DNA from: Bacillota bacterium
Lineage (GTDB): Bacteria > Bacillota > Clostridia > Oscillospirales > Ruminococcaceae
Direction: 5' to 3'
DNA: 64,000 nt
Assembly (NCBI GenBank): GCA_023439835.1
Contig: JAEXUW010000009.1
Span: 124,001-188,000 of the forward strand
The notes under the pieces were generated by a model. That model was given only the letters and a program-made list of their open reading frames with translations. It searched no databases and had not been told where the DNA came from. A program made the position numbers and the translations under genes. Shown in pieces: positions 43,706-50,762 of the stretch (position 1 is the first letter of the stretch; each line of letters starts with the position of its first letter).

Positions 43706-44464
43706 TTAATAGCCCAACATGCCGCCCATGTCAGTTTCAGTATAGCCACTTGGAACTGCAAGAAGTGATTTGTCACATTTATTAGAAAATTCGGTTACCT
43801 TCATTGTCATCTCAACACCTTCACCGATGTAATAAATTCCGACAAAATCATTATTTTTAAAGTAGAAGGTCATCTCTCCGCCTTCGATATCATAGGTTTC
43901 ATAATCGCAGTTTGTACCTTCAAAATCAGTTTTTCCCTCATCCTTGAGTGAGAAGTACTCTGATGCAAGCGGATCTGTGTCGTCAGAAGCATCCTCTTCT
44001 GGCATCTTGATATATGATTTTGTTGTTTCGTCTATCATATAAGTATATCCGTCAAGAGACAGAACAACAATTGACATACCCATCATATCTGTTTTTGCAT
44101 AAACAGCTTCGCCGTCAGTAGTTGTGTAAATAGTACCTGACATTTCCATGCCCATGCTTATTGCGGACATTTCGTATTCCATTGTATACTCGCCGTCTTC
44201 AAGTGCTGTGATGTAGCTCTCAGCGAATTTTCCAAACGTGTGCTCACCATTATTGCTAGAACTGCTTTCGTCTGTTGAATCGTCAGCTTCTGAAGTAACA
44301 TCAGCTTCTGAAGTAACGTCAACATCTGATGAAGCGTCAGAGCTGTCGGTTGCAGATACAGTTGTTGTATCAACGTCCTTGTCCTCGTCCTTTTCCTTGT
44401 CACATGCCGCAAAAATACTTACAGTCATTAGCATCGCAAGCATATAAATTAATACTTTTTTCAT
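43706..44464 (-). CDS. Acidic lipoprotein, unknown function
   Basis: A 252-residue lipoprotein. The signal peptide ends at a lipobox FAAC (Cys20). A linker of about 55 residues rich in Asp, Ser, Thr and Glu follows, with a direct repeat DVTSEADVTSEAD. The rest (about 75-252) is Met/Tyr-rich with beta-strand character (YTMEYEMSAISMGMEMSGTIY), resembling outer-leaflet LolA/LppX-like or DUF-type folds only in general style. I cannot name the domain. SD GGAGGAG is strong, and it has its own promoter (44569-44597). Confidence 0.8.
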   Translation of the reverse strand: MKKVLIYMLAMLMTVSIFAACDKEKDEDKDVDTTTVSATDSSDASSDVDVTSEADVTSEADDSTDESSSSNNGEHTFGKFAESYITALEDGEYTMEYEMSAISMGMEMSGTIYTTTDGEAVYAKTDMMGMSIVVLSLDGYTYMIDETTKSYIKMPEEDASDDTDPLASEYFSLKDEGKTDFEGTNCDYETYDIEGGEMTFYFKNNDFVGIYYIGEGVEMTMKVTEFSNKCDKSLLAVPSGYTETDMGGMLGY

Positions 44465-44568
44465 GAAATCTCTCCTCCAAAAATGTTTGTTAGCCGGCTA
44501 ATTAGCCGCATACCGGTCGCTTAAAAATAGTCATCACTTTTATTAAGAAAACGCTAAGTACGAATATC

Positions 44569-44597
44569 ATATTAACATCATTTCTTGATTTTTACAA
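44569..44597 (-). promoter_or_regulatory. Candidate promoter of the 44464 lipoprotein gene
   Basis: On the minus strand, TTGTAA (44592-44597), 17 bp, TAATAT (44569-44574). The leader of about 100 nt contains GGCTAATTAGCC, a perfect palindrome near 44494-44505. Confidence 0.55.
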
Positions 44598-44713
44598 CCC
44601 TTAATATAAAATTACGGAATATTTAATAATAATATGTAGCAAGTAAAAATAATAAATGTCTGAAATGACATAAAAAAGCCTTTACACAAAAGAAGAGCCT
44701 TTTTAAAAGCTTT

Positions 44714-45064
44714 TTAAAAACTATAACACTTAACAACGATTATTCCAATAATAATTATAAGCTGACAAACCATGAATAGTGGCACCAATATGTAAAATTT
44801 AGCTTTTCTTGTTTTATGCCTAAATATTTTCATAGAAAGGTATGAGCCGAGTGCCCCGCCTGATATTGCACACAGCATTAGCGTGGATTCCGGAACACGC
44901 CATGCTCTAATCATTGCTTTGTATTTGTCATAACCGTAAAGCCCGAACGACAGCACGTTAATGACAACCATATAGGTGATGAAAACCTTCCCATTCACGA
45001 ATATGAAATCGGCGATTTGTTTTAACACACCAAAAAACTCAAGCTCAGTCAATATACTCATCAT
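44714..45064 (-). CDS. DUF1294 membrane protein
   Basis: A small integral membrane protein of about 116 residues. It has DUF1294 features: NVLSFGLYGYDKYKAMIRAWRVPESTLM, GGALGSYLSMKIFRHKTRKAKF and a final hydrophobic helix. The family has no established function. The start is uncertain: the frame opens at 45127, but ATG codons at 45064/45061 overlap the carboxypeptidase stop by only 17-20 bp, which I prefer. A shorter start at 44971 is also possible. It is coupled to the upstream DD-carboxypeptidase gene. Confidence 0.75.
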   Translation of the reverse strand: MMSILTELEFFGVLKQIADFIFVNGKVFITYMVVINVLSFGLYGYDKYKAMIRAWRVPESTLMLCAISGGALGSYLSMKIFRHKTRKAKFYILVPLFMVCQLIIIIGIIVVKCYSF

Positions 45065-46100
45065 AAATTTTAAAGCAATCATATATGGGCTGATATCTGC
45101 CATGTCCTTTGGTGGTAACAGCCACATATTCCCTTCCGTCTTTTTCAGCGAAGCTTGCCAGACAATACCCTGCCTCGTTGGTGAAGCCTGTCTTTCCGCC
45201 TTTTATGAGAACGCCCTCAACCTCTGTTCCATACATTCGGTTGAACATGGTGCTTGTAAGCAATATCCCTTCAGGATGCTGTGGTGTAGACTGTGTAGTG
45301 TACTGGTAGGTTGAAAGTATTTCTCGGCAAAGATCATTTTTTATTGCATATTCAAGTATAACGGCAATATCCGCCGGTGTTGAATAATGGTCCTTATCAA
45401 AAAGTCCGCTGGTGTTTACAAAATGAGTATCTTGAAGTGAAAGCTGCTGAGCCTTTTCGTTCATGAGCTGAACAAAAGCCTCCTCACTCCCGCAAATATG
45501 CTCCGCCAAAGCACAGGTTGCATCAGCGCCTGAGGGAAGTGCAACACCGTACAACAGGTCAATCATTGATGCACTTTCACCCTCGACAAATCCGGCAAGA
45601 GTTGCGTTTGCGCGGTATAGCGGTGAAAGTATTTGCGCGGTCATAGTGAACGAAGCATTCATATTTTCTATGTTTTCAACAGCGACAATAAGAGTCATAA
45701 TTTTAGTCAGCGACGCCGGATATATCCTCTCAAATCCGTTTTTTTGAGCTAAAACAGTATTGCTGTGTGTGTCAACAAGTATCGCAAAATCACAATCCAG
45801 TGAACCTTCAGCGAATAGCTTTGTGCCTTCAGCCATAACGGGATATTCAATAAGAGGAACAAATACATCAATTACTTCATCAACAGCGTCATGTTCAATG
45901 CTTTGAGAAGTAACCACTATATCGTCATTAACACTATCCTCCGCTGTGACATTCACAGTGTCGGGAACATCAACACTGCTGTTCATATTCGTCACAGCCG
46001 AAACAAATCTAACACATCCAAAAATCCCGATAAAAAATACAATCAGGAATAATGCGACTCTGTCTTTTCTAATATAATATTTTTTTCTTCTAGCCGACAT
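45045..46100 (-). CDS. D-alanyl-D-alanine carboxypeptidase, S11 family
   Basis: A 351-residue low-molecular-weight penicillin-binding protein. An N-terminal membrane segment (about 13-33) anchors it or acts as signal peptide. The catalytic SxxK is PASLTKIM (about 128-135), and the KTG box is KGGKTGFTNEAGYC (about 303-316). The second motif, normally SGN, reads LPSGADATCAL, so Asn is replaced by Ala. It trims the terminal D-Ala of stem peptides in the envelope. It lacks the extra C-terminal beta domain of PBP5-type enzymes. Divergent from the sigma-factor gene. Confidence 0.9.
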   Translation of the reverse strand: MSARRKKYYIRKDRVALFLIVFFIGIFGCVRFVSAVTNMNSSVDVPDTVNVTAEDSVNDDIVVTSQSIEHDAVDEVIDVFVPLIEYPVMAEGTKLFAEGSLDCDFAILVDTHSNTVLAQKNGFERIYPASLTKIMTLIVAVENIENMNASFTMTAQILSPLYRANATLAGFVEGESASMIDLLYGVALPSGADATCALAEHICGSEEAFVQLMNEKAQQLSLQDTHFVNTSGLFDKDHYSTPADIAVILEYAIKNDLCREILSTYQYTTQSTPQHPEGILLTSTMFNRMYGTEVEGVLIKGGKTGFTNEAGYCLASFAEKDGREYVAVTTKGHGRYQPIYDCFKIYDEYID

Positions 46101-46255
46101 AATATTTAATCCTCCGAAGTAATATGATATAATTATGTCAATATCTCAATACAATTTAAGTATAACATCATTTTGTGTCGATAAAGTGAACATTTAATCT
46201 TTTCCTCAACAAAATGACCTATTGGGTTGTATTATAAATGAAGGGGTGATAAAGC

Positions 46256-46747
46256 GTGCCGGATATTTTGTTGCGTACGAACAACAATATCGCTGAAATT
46301 TATAACCGCCATGTCAGCACTGTATATAAAGTCTGCTTCATGTTCATGAAAAGCGTTCCGGATACTGAGGATGCTGTTTCTGCAACTTTCATAAAGCTTC
46401 TTGAATCTAAAAAGGAATTTGAAAGTGAAGAGCATGAAAAAGCATGGCTTATTGTTACTGCGTCAAATCACTGTAAGAACAAGCTTAAACACTGGTGGCG
46501 GAAGAATACTGATATCTCGTCAATCCCCGAAAATGAAGCTTCGCTTGAGGATGATAAGGATGAGATGCTCGAGCTTGTCCTTGCTCTTCCCGAAAAATAT
46601 AAAGCCGCGGTATATCTGTATTATTATGAGGGCTATTCTAGCGTTGAAATCGCAAGGCTTCTCAGAAAAAACGAATCAACCGTCCGCTCGTATCTTCACA
46701 CGGGCAGAAAACTATTAAAAATAAGCTTAGGTGGTGAAGCCGAATGA
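46256..46747 (+). CDS. ECF-type RNA polymerase sigma factor
   Basis: A 163-residue sigma-70 family protein with region 2 (about 12-75, with FIKLLESKKEFESEEHEKAWLIVTASNHCKN) and region 4 (about 100-158, LPEKYKAAVYLYYYEGYSSVEIARLL with a helix-turn-helix and YLHTGRKLL). No regions 1 or 3, as in ECF factors. The start is GTG with SD AAGGGG. The next gene overlaps by 4 bp and encodes a membrane protein of anti-sigma type, so the pair forms a transmembrane signalling unit. The signal and regulon are unknown. Confidence 0.92.
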   Translation: MPDILLRTNNNIAEIYNRHVSTVYKVCFMFMKSVPDTEDAVSATFIKLLESKKEFESEEHEKAWLIVTASNHCKNKLKHWWRKNTDISSIPENEASLEDDKDEMLELVLALPEKYKAAVYLYYYEGYSSVEIARLLRKNESTVRSYLHTGRKLLKISLGGEAE

Positions 46748-47817
46748 ACAAAAAAGATATAAAAACCTCATTCGACAAAATTTCCCCGACAGAGGAACAA
46801 AAGGAAAAAATGCTTGAAACAATTATTTCAGCAAATCAAAAAAAGGGCGTCTACTCACGGATTAAAAGATATATTCCTGTTACGGCTGCGGCTGTTTTTG
46901 TGATATGCGCCGCACTTATTGTGCCCGATATCTTCACAAAACCGATTGTTGAAAATTTCACGTCAGACAGCACAGCCGCCGCTGATAGTGATTTAGTTAT
47001 GATGCAAACAGAAAAAACACTTGCAGAAATTTATACACCCTCAGAAACTTATCCAGCCACAAAAAATCCCGAACCGACAGAAGATTTAGGCTATGATTCT
47101 TATATTGACATTCACATTGCACAAGCACAGCAGACTATTGTTTTCAGTGGAAGAAAATATCGCTGTGCAACCGATTATGAAGTCACACAGTATGGGCTTA
47201 AGCCTGTTATAAGTCAAAGCGACATGGGTGAGTTTATTGCATTTCTTGATAATCCGCCGGTGCCTGAGCTTCAAGACGCAGAGGTTTGCAGACTTAAAGG
47301 CTCAGATAGCGAAGCGATAGTACTGGTTTACGACTACAAAAACTGGTATTATTATATCTTTGAAAATTTTGTAAGCTATGAAAAAAATCAAGACGAAAAT
47401 GCATCTGAATACCTTAAGGTTTTCGGAGTATCCTCAGCCGACGATATCCTCTCAATAACAGTTACTGATTTCACTATTCCCGCAAAATCACTAAGCAGAA
47501 CGCAAATTTCGTTGTTCTATGATGGCTTTAAGGGGCTTGTAAATTCTAGCGACACATATTTTAAGGCGATATCAGAGTATCCCCGGCCTGAAATTCCCGA
47601 CCAGACGCCAACTGTCATTACCGATGACAATGGTAATACAATTGGAATGACCACACCTGCATATCCGGGAAGCTCAGCGCTTGATAAATCCGTATGCTTT
47701 ACCCTGACCTTCGACAACAACTATACCCGTGAGATATGGTATTATCCGAATATTGATTACCTTTCACGGTATAAGCTTTCATCGGAATTTTCAGCTTATC
47801 TGAATTCGCTGTATTAA
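46744..47817 (+). CDS. Membrane-anchored probable anti-sigma factor
   Basis: A 357-residue protein. The cytoplasmic N-terminus (1-40, ISPTEEQKEKMLETII) is of the kind that begins many clostridial anti-sigma factors. One transmembrane helix follows (about 46-66, VTAAAVFVICAALIV), then a large extracellular domain of unknown fold with FSGRKYRCATDYEVTQYG and FTLTFDNNYTREIWY. The start overlaps the sigma gene (ATGA). No zinc-binding HxxxCxxC motif is seen, so it is not a ZAS-type anti-sigma. Function is inferred from position and topology. Confidence 0.8.
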   Translation: MNKKDIKTSFDKISPTEEQKEKMLETIISANQKKGVYSRIKRYIPVTAAAVFVICAALIVPDIFTKPIVENFTSDSTAAADSDLVMMQTEKTLAEIYTPSETYPATKNPEPTEDLGYDSYIDIHIAQAQQTIVFSGRKYRCATDYEVTQYGLKPVISQSDMGEFIAFLDNPPVPELQDAEVCRLKGSDSEAIVLVYDYKNWYYYIFENFVSYEKNQDENASEYLKVFGVSSADDILSITVTDFTIPAKSLSRTQISLFYDGFKGLVNSSDTYFKAISEYPRPEIPDQTPTVITDDNGNTIGMTTPAYPGSSALDKSVCFTLTFDNNYTREIWYYPNIDYLSRYKLSSEFSAYLNSLY

Positions 47818-47824
47818 AACTACT

Positions 47825-47852
47825 TAACGCCCGCTTTTATTAACGGGCGTTA
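47825..47852. terminator. Bidirectional terminator
   Basis: TAACGCCCG (47825-47833) pairs with CGGGCGTTA (47844-47852), between the convergent anti-sigma and pectinesterase genes. Confidence 0.85.
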
Positions 47853-48842
47853 TTTTATATCCCATCCGGCGAGAACCTTATCTTTGCTGTACTTTAAAGC
47901 CTCGTTTTCGTCAAGCTGTTTTGAAAAAGACGCTCGCTCACCGTTTGAGCCTTCACCCACGCTTTTATATTCCGCAAAATAAACAGTTTTATGTGCTTCA
48001 AGCTTTCCCCAATCATGCCAGCCCTCACGTTTTATATGTGCGCCCATCTCGCAATTTAAAAAAACTGTCTTTGCATAGCTTCTCCACGGTCTGCCGAGAT
48101 ATACGCTTTGCGGCGGACAATCACTCGTCAGACGACAATTTTCAAACACATATCCATAATCAAGCCCTTCGGGAGTTGAGGCGGCAGTAATGTAGCCATA
48201 TGTTTTCTGGTCTTTTGGATTTTCAGCGGCTAAAAGCTTGTCTGTCTTTTTTGAAAAAATCTCACATCGCTCAAAATATGCTGTCGCCCCGCCAAAAATG
48301 AAATCTATATCTCCTTCAATATAGCAGTTTTTGTAATAGTGCCGTCCGTTTTTTCTGGGTGAGAATTCTTTCGGCCCTCGAAAACCATTTTTTTCATATG
48401 CAGTCGGTGGAAGTGGTGCTGTGAAAAGCGTATCCTGTCCACCTTTAAAGCTACACGAATCGAAAAAAAGCCTGTCGCCATCGGCATATACCGCTAGCGC
48501 TTGCCCAACATCACAGCCATGCCCGGCATAGTTTTCAAAGGTAATATTCTTCGCGGTAAAATCATCGGCATCTATGAAGAAAGTCGGCGTGCGAAAGGTT
48601 CCACGCTTTTCACCATCTTTCAAAACTTCAAGCGCCGAATCGTCAAAGCATATTACTGTATTTTCACATCCTTCGCCGATAAGCGTTACAAACGGTCTTG
48701 TCACCGAAACCTTTTCTTTATATATTCCGCTTTTGACATACACAATTATTGGTGTGTTGTCATTATTAAGTGATAAAACAGCATCACTAACCGATGTGAA
48801 ATCACCGTCGTTTTCTTTTGAAACTATTATTGATTTTCTCAT
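47850..48842 (-). CDS. Pectin methylesterase (CE8), no signal peptide
   Basis: A protein of about 330 residues with the pectinesterase beta-helix motifs in order: GQALAVYADGDR, GGQDTLF, DFIFGGATAYFERC with the catalytic Asp pair, and YLGRPWRSYAKTVF. It removes methyl groups from homogalacturonan. There is no signal peptide, unlike most bacterial CE8 enzymes, so it probably acts in the cytoplasm on imported oligomers. The frame opens at 48854 (TTG), but the ATG at 48842 gives the natural start; its SD GGAGG lies directly after a terminator hairpin. Confidence 0.9.
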   Translation of the reverse strand: MRKSIIVSKENDGDFTSVSDAVLSLNNDNTPIIVYVKSGIYKEKVSVTRPFVTLIGEGCENTVICFDDSALEVLKDGEKRGTFRTPTFFIDADDFTAKNITFENYAGHGCDVGQALAVYADGDRLFFDSCSFKGGQDTLFTAPLPPTAYEKNGFRGPKEFSPRKNGRHYYKNCYIEGDIDFIFGGATAYFERCEIFSKKTDKLLAAENPKDQKTYGYITAASTPEGLDYGYVFENCRLTSDCPPQSVYLGRPWRSYAKTVFLNCEMGAHIKREGWHDWGKLEAHKTVYFAEYKSVGEGSNGERASFSKQLDENEALKYSKDKVLAGWDIK

Positions 48843-48850
48843 AATCCTCC

Positions 48851-48898
48851 ACAAAAAACAGCGGCTGTTTAATCCTTTCGGGTTATAAAGCCGCTGTT
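48851..48898 (-). terminator. Terminator/attenuator between the SGNH esterase and pectinesterase genes
   Basis: AACAGCGGC and GCCGCTGTT arms (48857-48865 / 48890-48898) with an inner AATCC/GGGTT helix. On the minus strand a T6 run follows directly (48851-48856), then the pectinesterase SD. It is a clear terminator for the upstream gene and sits in the pectinesterase leader. Confidence 0.8.
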
Positions 48899-48908
48899 GA
48901 TATTTTTT

Positions 48909-50342
48909 TTACCAGCCGTATATTTCAATAATTTTCTGTGTCAGCGCAGCAGCAGCTTTGTTGTTTGTTGTTTCTGTCGGGTGGAAGGCGCTCGCAAAGC
49001 CATCCTCCCTGAGTTGTTTTTCAAGCATAAAGGTATAAACCTTACCGTCACCGGTCTGAGCCTGATAATTTGCAACAGCAAGCTCTATTTCATCAAAAAG
49101 CGAATTGCCCATCATGCCCATAGTGCAAAGAATCCTTGCGTTCGGGTTCGCCTTTCTGACCTGCTTCAAAAACTCCACATATGCCTTTACAAACTCCGCC
49201 TCACGCTCAGGCTTACCGTTGCAGTAGGTAGTATCATTCTGCCCCAGATTTATCACAATAAGATCCGGTCGAAACTGAGAAAAATCCCAAGCGATTTCTG
49301 GGAGCGCAAGCTCTGAGTCAAATTTCCCAAGCGAATTGCCGTGATAATTATAGTATTTAGAAACAAGATGTGACGTAACCTTATTGCCGCTTGAGTCTGT
49401 ATATCCGGATACGATACCGTATCCGCTGAATGAAACAATGCTCCAGTCCGCATTAAAGGCTTTTGCCGTTTTAAAGGCATAGGTTTTTGTCACGTCCTCG
49501 GTTGCTGTTGAAAAAGGAACATATGGGTCATTCACATCTATTCCAAAACCGCTGGTAATCGAATCGCCGATAAATTCAATCTTAAACGGCCTATCCTCCG
49601 TCGGATAGATTTCACCCAATGAGGTCACCCTTATATTTTTTATGCCAGCAGTGGAATTTATACACTCTGAAAGCTTCAATACTCTGATGGTAACGTTTTG
49701 CTCAGTATCGCTTTGAAAAACCGTGAAGCTTTTCTCCTTCTCGTTCATCAGCGTGTCAACAACCTTTACCCCGTTGACATATACGGCAATACGTGCATAA
49801 TTAACCTCGCCCCATTTTGTTCCGGCAACATTATCACCCACAAGGTCAATAACCGCCTTTGTTCCGGTGAATGTGAACTCTGCGCCCGATGCCGACATGG
49901 CAAGCCATAGAGCATTATTATAAAAGTAGGTTCTTCCAAGCGTTTTGACATAGTCGCCTGTCGCTTTATAGGTTTTGTCAGTAAGTGGTGGTAAAGTAAT
50001 AATGGTCGTCGCCTCCGTCGTTGTGGTTTCGGGTGTTGTTGTGGTAGCTTCGGTTGTTGTTGTCGGTTCTGGAGTAGTTGTGGTTTCAGTAGTGGTTGAT
50101 GTCGTCGTTTCAGAAGTAGTGGTAACAGTGGTAGTCGTTGTTGTTTCCTCAGAAACCATCGTATAATCGGCTTCTAAGTGCTGGCCATGGTTATCGGCGG
50201 AACCAATAATTGTCCCCTCATTTTGCACATTGTCAACCGCCACATCAACAATATCAATTGTCTGTATCTGAGAACAGCCCGCAAAAAGCGTGCTCATTAA
50301 TAATAACGAAATAAAAGAAGATAATAATCTGTGTTTTTTCAT
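48909..50342 (-). CDS. Secreted SGNH esterase, carbohydrate-esterase family 2-like lipoprotein
   Basis: A 477-residue lipoprotein. The lipobox is FAGC (Cys22), followed by a Thr/Glu linker of about 60 residues. Residues about 125-260 form the N-terminal jelly-roll domain of CE2 esterases (TYFYNNALWLAMSASGAEF, ARIAVYVNG). The SGNH catalytic domain follows: block I FIGDSITSGFG, block III NLGQNDT, and the C-terminal catalytic pair FHPTE. CE2 enzymes deacetylate plant polysaccharides such as xylan and glucomannan. It is next to the pectinesterase gene, which supports a plant cell-wall role. It has its own promoter with a possible operator. Confidence 0.88.
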   Translation of the reverse strand: MKKHRLLSSFISLLLMSTLFAGCSQIQTIDIVDVAVDNVQNEGTIIGSADNHGQHLEADYTMVSEETTTTTTVTTTSETTTSTTTETTTTPEPTTTTEATTTTPETTTTEATTIITLPPLTDKTYKATGDYVKTLGRTYFYNNALWLAMSASGAEFTFTGTKAVIDLVGDNVAGTKWGEVNYARIAVYVNGVKVVDTLMNEKEKSFTVFQSDTEQNVTIRVLKLSECINSTAGIKNIRVTSLGEIYPTEDRPFKIEFIGDSITSGFGIDVNDPYVPFSTATEDVTKTYAFKTAKAFNADWSIVSFSGYGIVSGYTDSSGNKVTSHLVSKYYNYHGNSLGKFDSELALPEIAWDFSQFRPDLIVINLGQNDTTYCNGKPEREAEFVKAYVEFLKQVRKANPNARILCTMGMMGNSLFDEIELAVANYQAQTGDGKVYTFMLEKQLREDGFASAFHPTETTNNKAAAALTQKIIEIYGW

Positions 50343-50390
50343 CTGCCCCTCCCCCCCGCAAAATCAAGGCATATAACCCTAAATATATGC

Positions 50391-50419
50391 AATATTTTTG
50401 TTTATAATACAAAAATATT
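50391..50419. promoter_or_regulatory. Candidate operator of the SGNH esterase gene
   Basis: A perfect 11-bp inverted repeat AATATTTTTGT-N7-ACAAAAATATT (50391-50401 / 50409-50419). It overlaps the predicted start point of the esterase promoter. Confidence 0.5.
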
Positions 50420-50445
50420 ATACCATTTTGTCGTTAATAATACAA
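50417..50445 (-). promoter_or_regulatory. Promoter of the SGNH esterase gene
   Basis: On the minus strand, TTGTAT (50440-50445), 17 bp, TATAAT (50417-50422) with an extended -10 TGG. Confidence 0.65.
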
Positions 50446-50536
50446 GCAGTAATCATTATTTTTAAGGGAAATTTATGAAATAAGCTTGTGAGCCCTCTTT
50501 TGGATTTCAAAACTTTGAAAAGTTTAAGAATGGGTA

Positions 50537-50565
50537 TTGACAAATTTACTTTAAAGTGTTAAACT
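50537..50565 (+). promoter_or_regulatory. Promoter of the aroF leader-aroF unit
   Basis: TTGACA (50537-50542), 17 bp and TAAACT (50560-50565), with an extended -10 TGT. The gap from 50446 to 50536 holds nothing else that I can support. Confidence 0.75.
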
Positions 50566-50574
50566 TTAAAGTAA
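50546..50574. promoter_or_regulatory. Twin-palindrome operator over the aroF promoter
   Basis: TTACTTTAAAGT (50546-50557) and ACTTTAAAGTAA (50563-50574) form a perfect inverted repeat. Each arm contains the self-complementary decamer ACTTTAAAGT, with the two centres 15 bp apart. The sites fill the spacer, -10 and start region. Confidence 0.55.
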
Positions 50575-50597
50575 CAAAGCAGAAAAGAGGTACTCCA

Positions 50598-50690
50598 ATG
50601 AAATCAGCATCTAAAAAAGTGAATGCTAATCACATATTTTTTTATTGCACAGGATATTATCCGAGTGCTTCTTTTTCCGCCGAAAAATAA
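50598..50690 (+). CDS. Aromatic-rich leader peptide of aroF
   Basis: A 30-codon ORF starting at ATG 50598 with SD AGAGG 7 nt upstream, too short for a normal gene call. Codons 14-16 are Phe-Phe-Tyr, codons 20-21 are Tyr-Tyr and codon 26 is Phe: six aromatic residues, five of them within eight codons. The stop TAA (50688-50690) lies just after the segment TTCCGCCG (50675-50682), which can pair with the left arm of the downstream terminator. This is what a control peptide for ribosome-mediated attenuation should look like. The product itself probably has no function. Confidence 0.7.
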   Translation: MKSASKKVNANHIFFYCTGYYPSASFSAEK

Positions 50691-50743
50691 GTATGACACT
50701 ATTTTGTGATCACACAGCGGCGGAAGGTATCCGCCGCTTTTAT
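50673..50743 (+). promoter_or_regulatory. Attenuator: antiterminator and terminator before aroF
   Basis: Terminator: AGCGGCGGA (50716-50724) pairs with TCCGCCGCT (50730-50738), with a 5-nt loop and TTTATATT after it. Antiterminator: TTCCGCCG (50675-50682) is fully complementary to CGGCGGAA (50718-50725), extended by two G-U pairs to 50673/50727. The two structures exclude each other. A ribosome at the leader stop would cover the antiterminator strand. Confidence 0.7.
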
Positions 50744-50762
50744 ATTGAAAGGAAGTAAGTTT

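Noticed and set aside
44260..44310. Repeated DVTSEAD codons and Thr-linker repeats as a CRISPR-like array
   Set aside because: Short in-frame coding repeats in lipoprotein linkers; no regular spacers.
49975..50166. Plus-strand frame rich in Val/Ser
   Set aside because: Antisense of the Thr-rich linker of the SGNH esterase; same artefact.
50705..50714. TGTGATCACA in the aroF leader as another Crp/Fnr-type site
   Set aside because: The half-sites are directly joined, without the N5 spacing of the three redox promoters, and it lies inside the transcript.
50706..50762. N-terminal extension of aroF
   Set aside because: It would translate the terminator hairpin; the ATG at 50763 has a clear SD and the family's usual start.
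50575..50762. T-box riboswitch before aroF
   Set aside because: No T-box sequence (GGGTGGNACCGCG-like) or specifier-loop layout; the region holds a leader ORF and attenuator instead.
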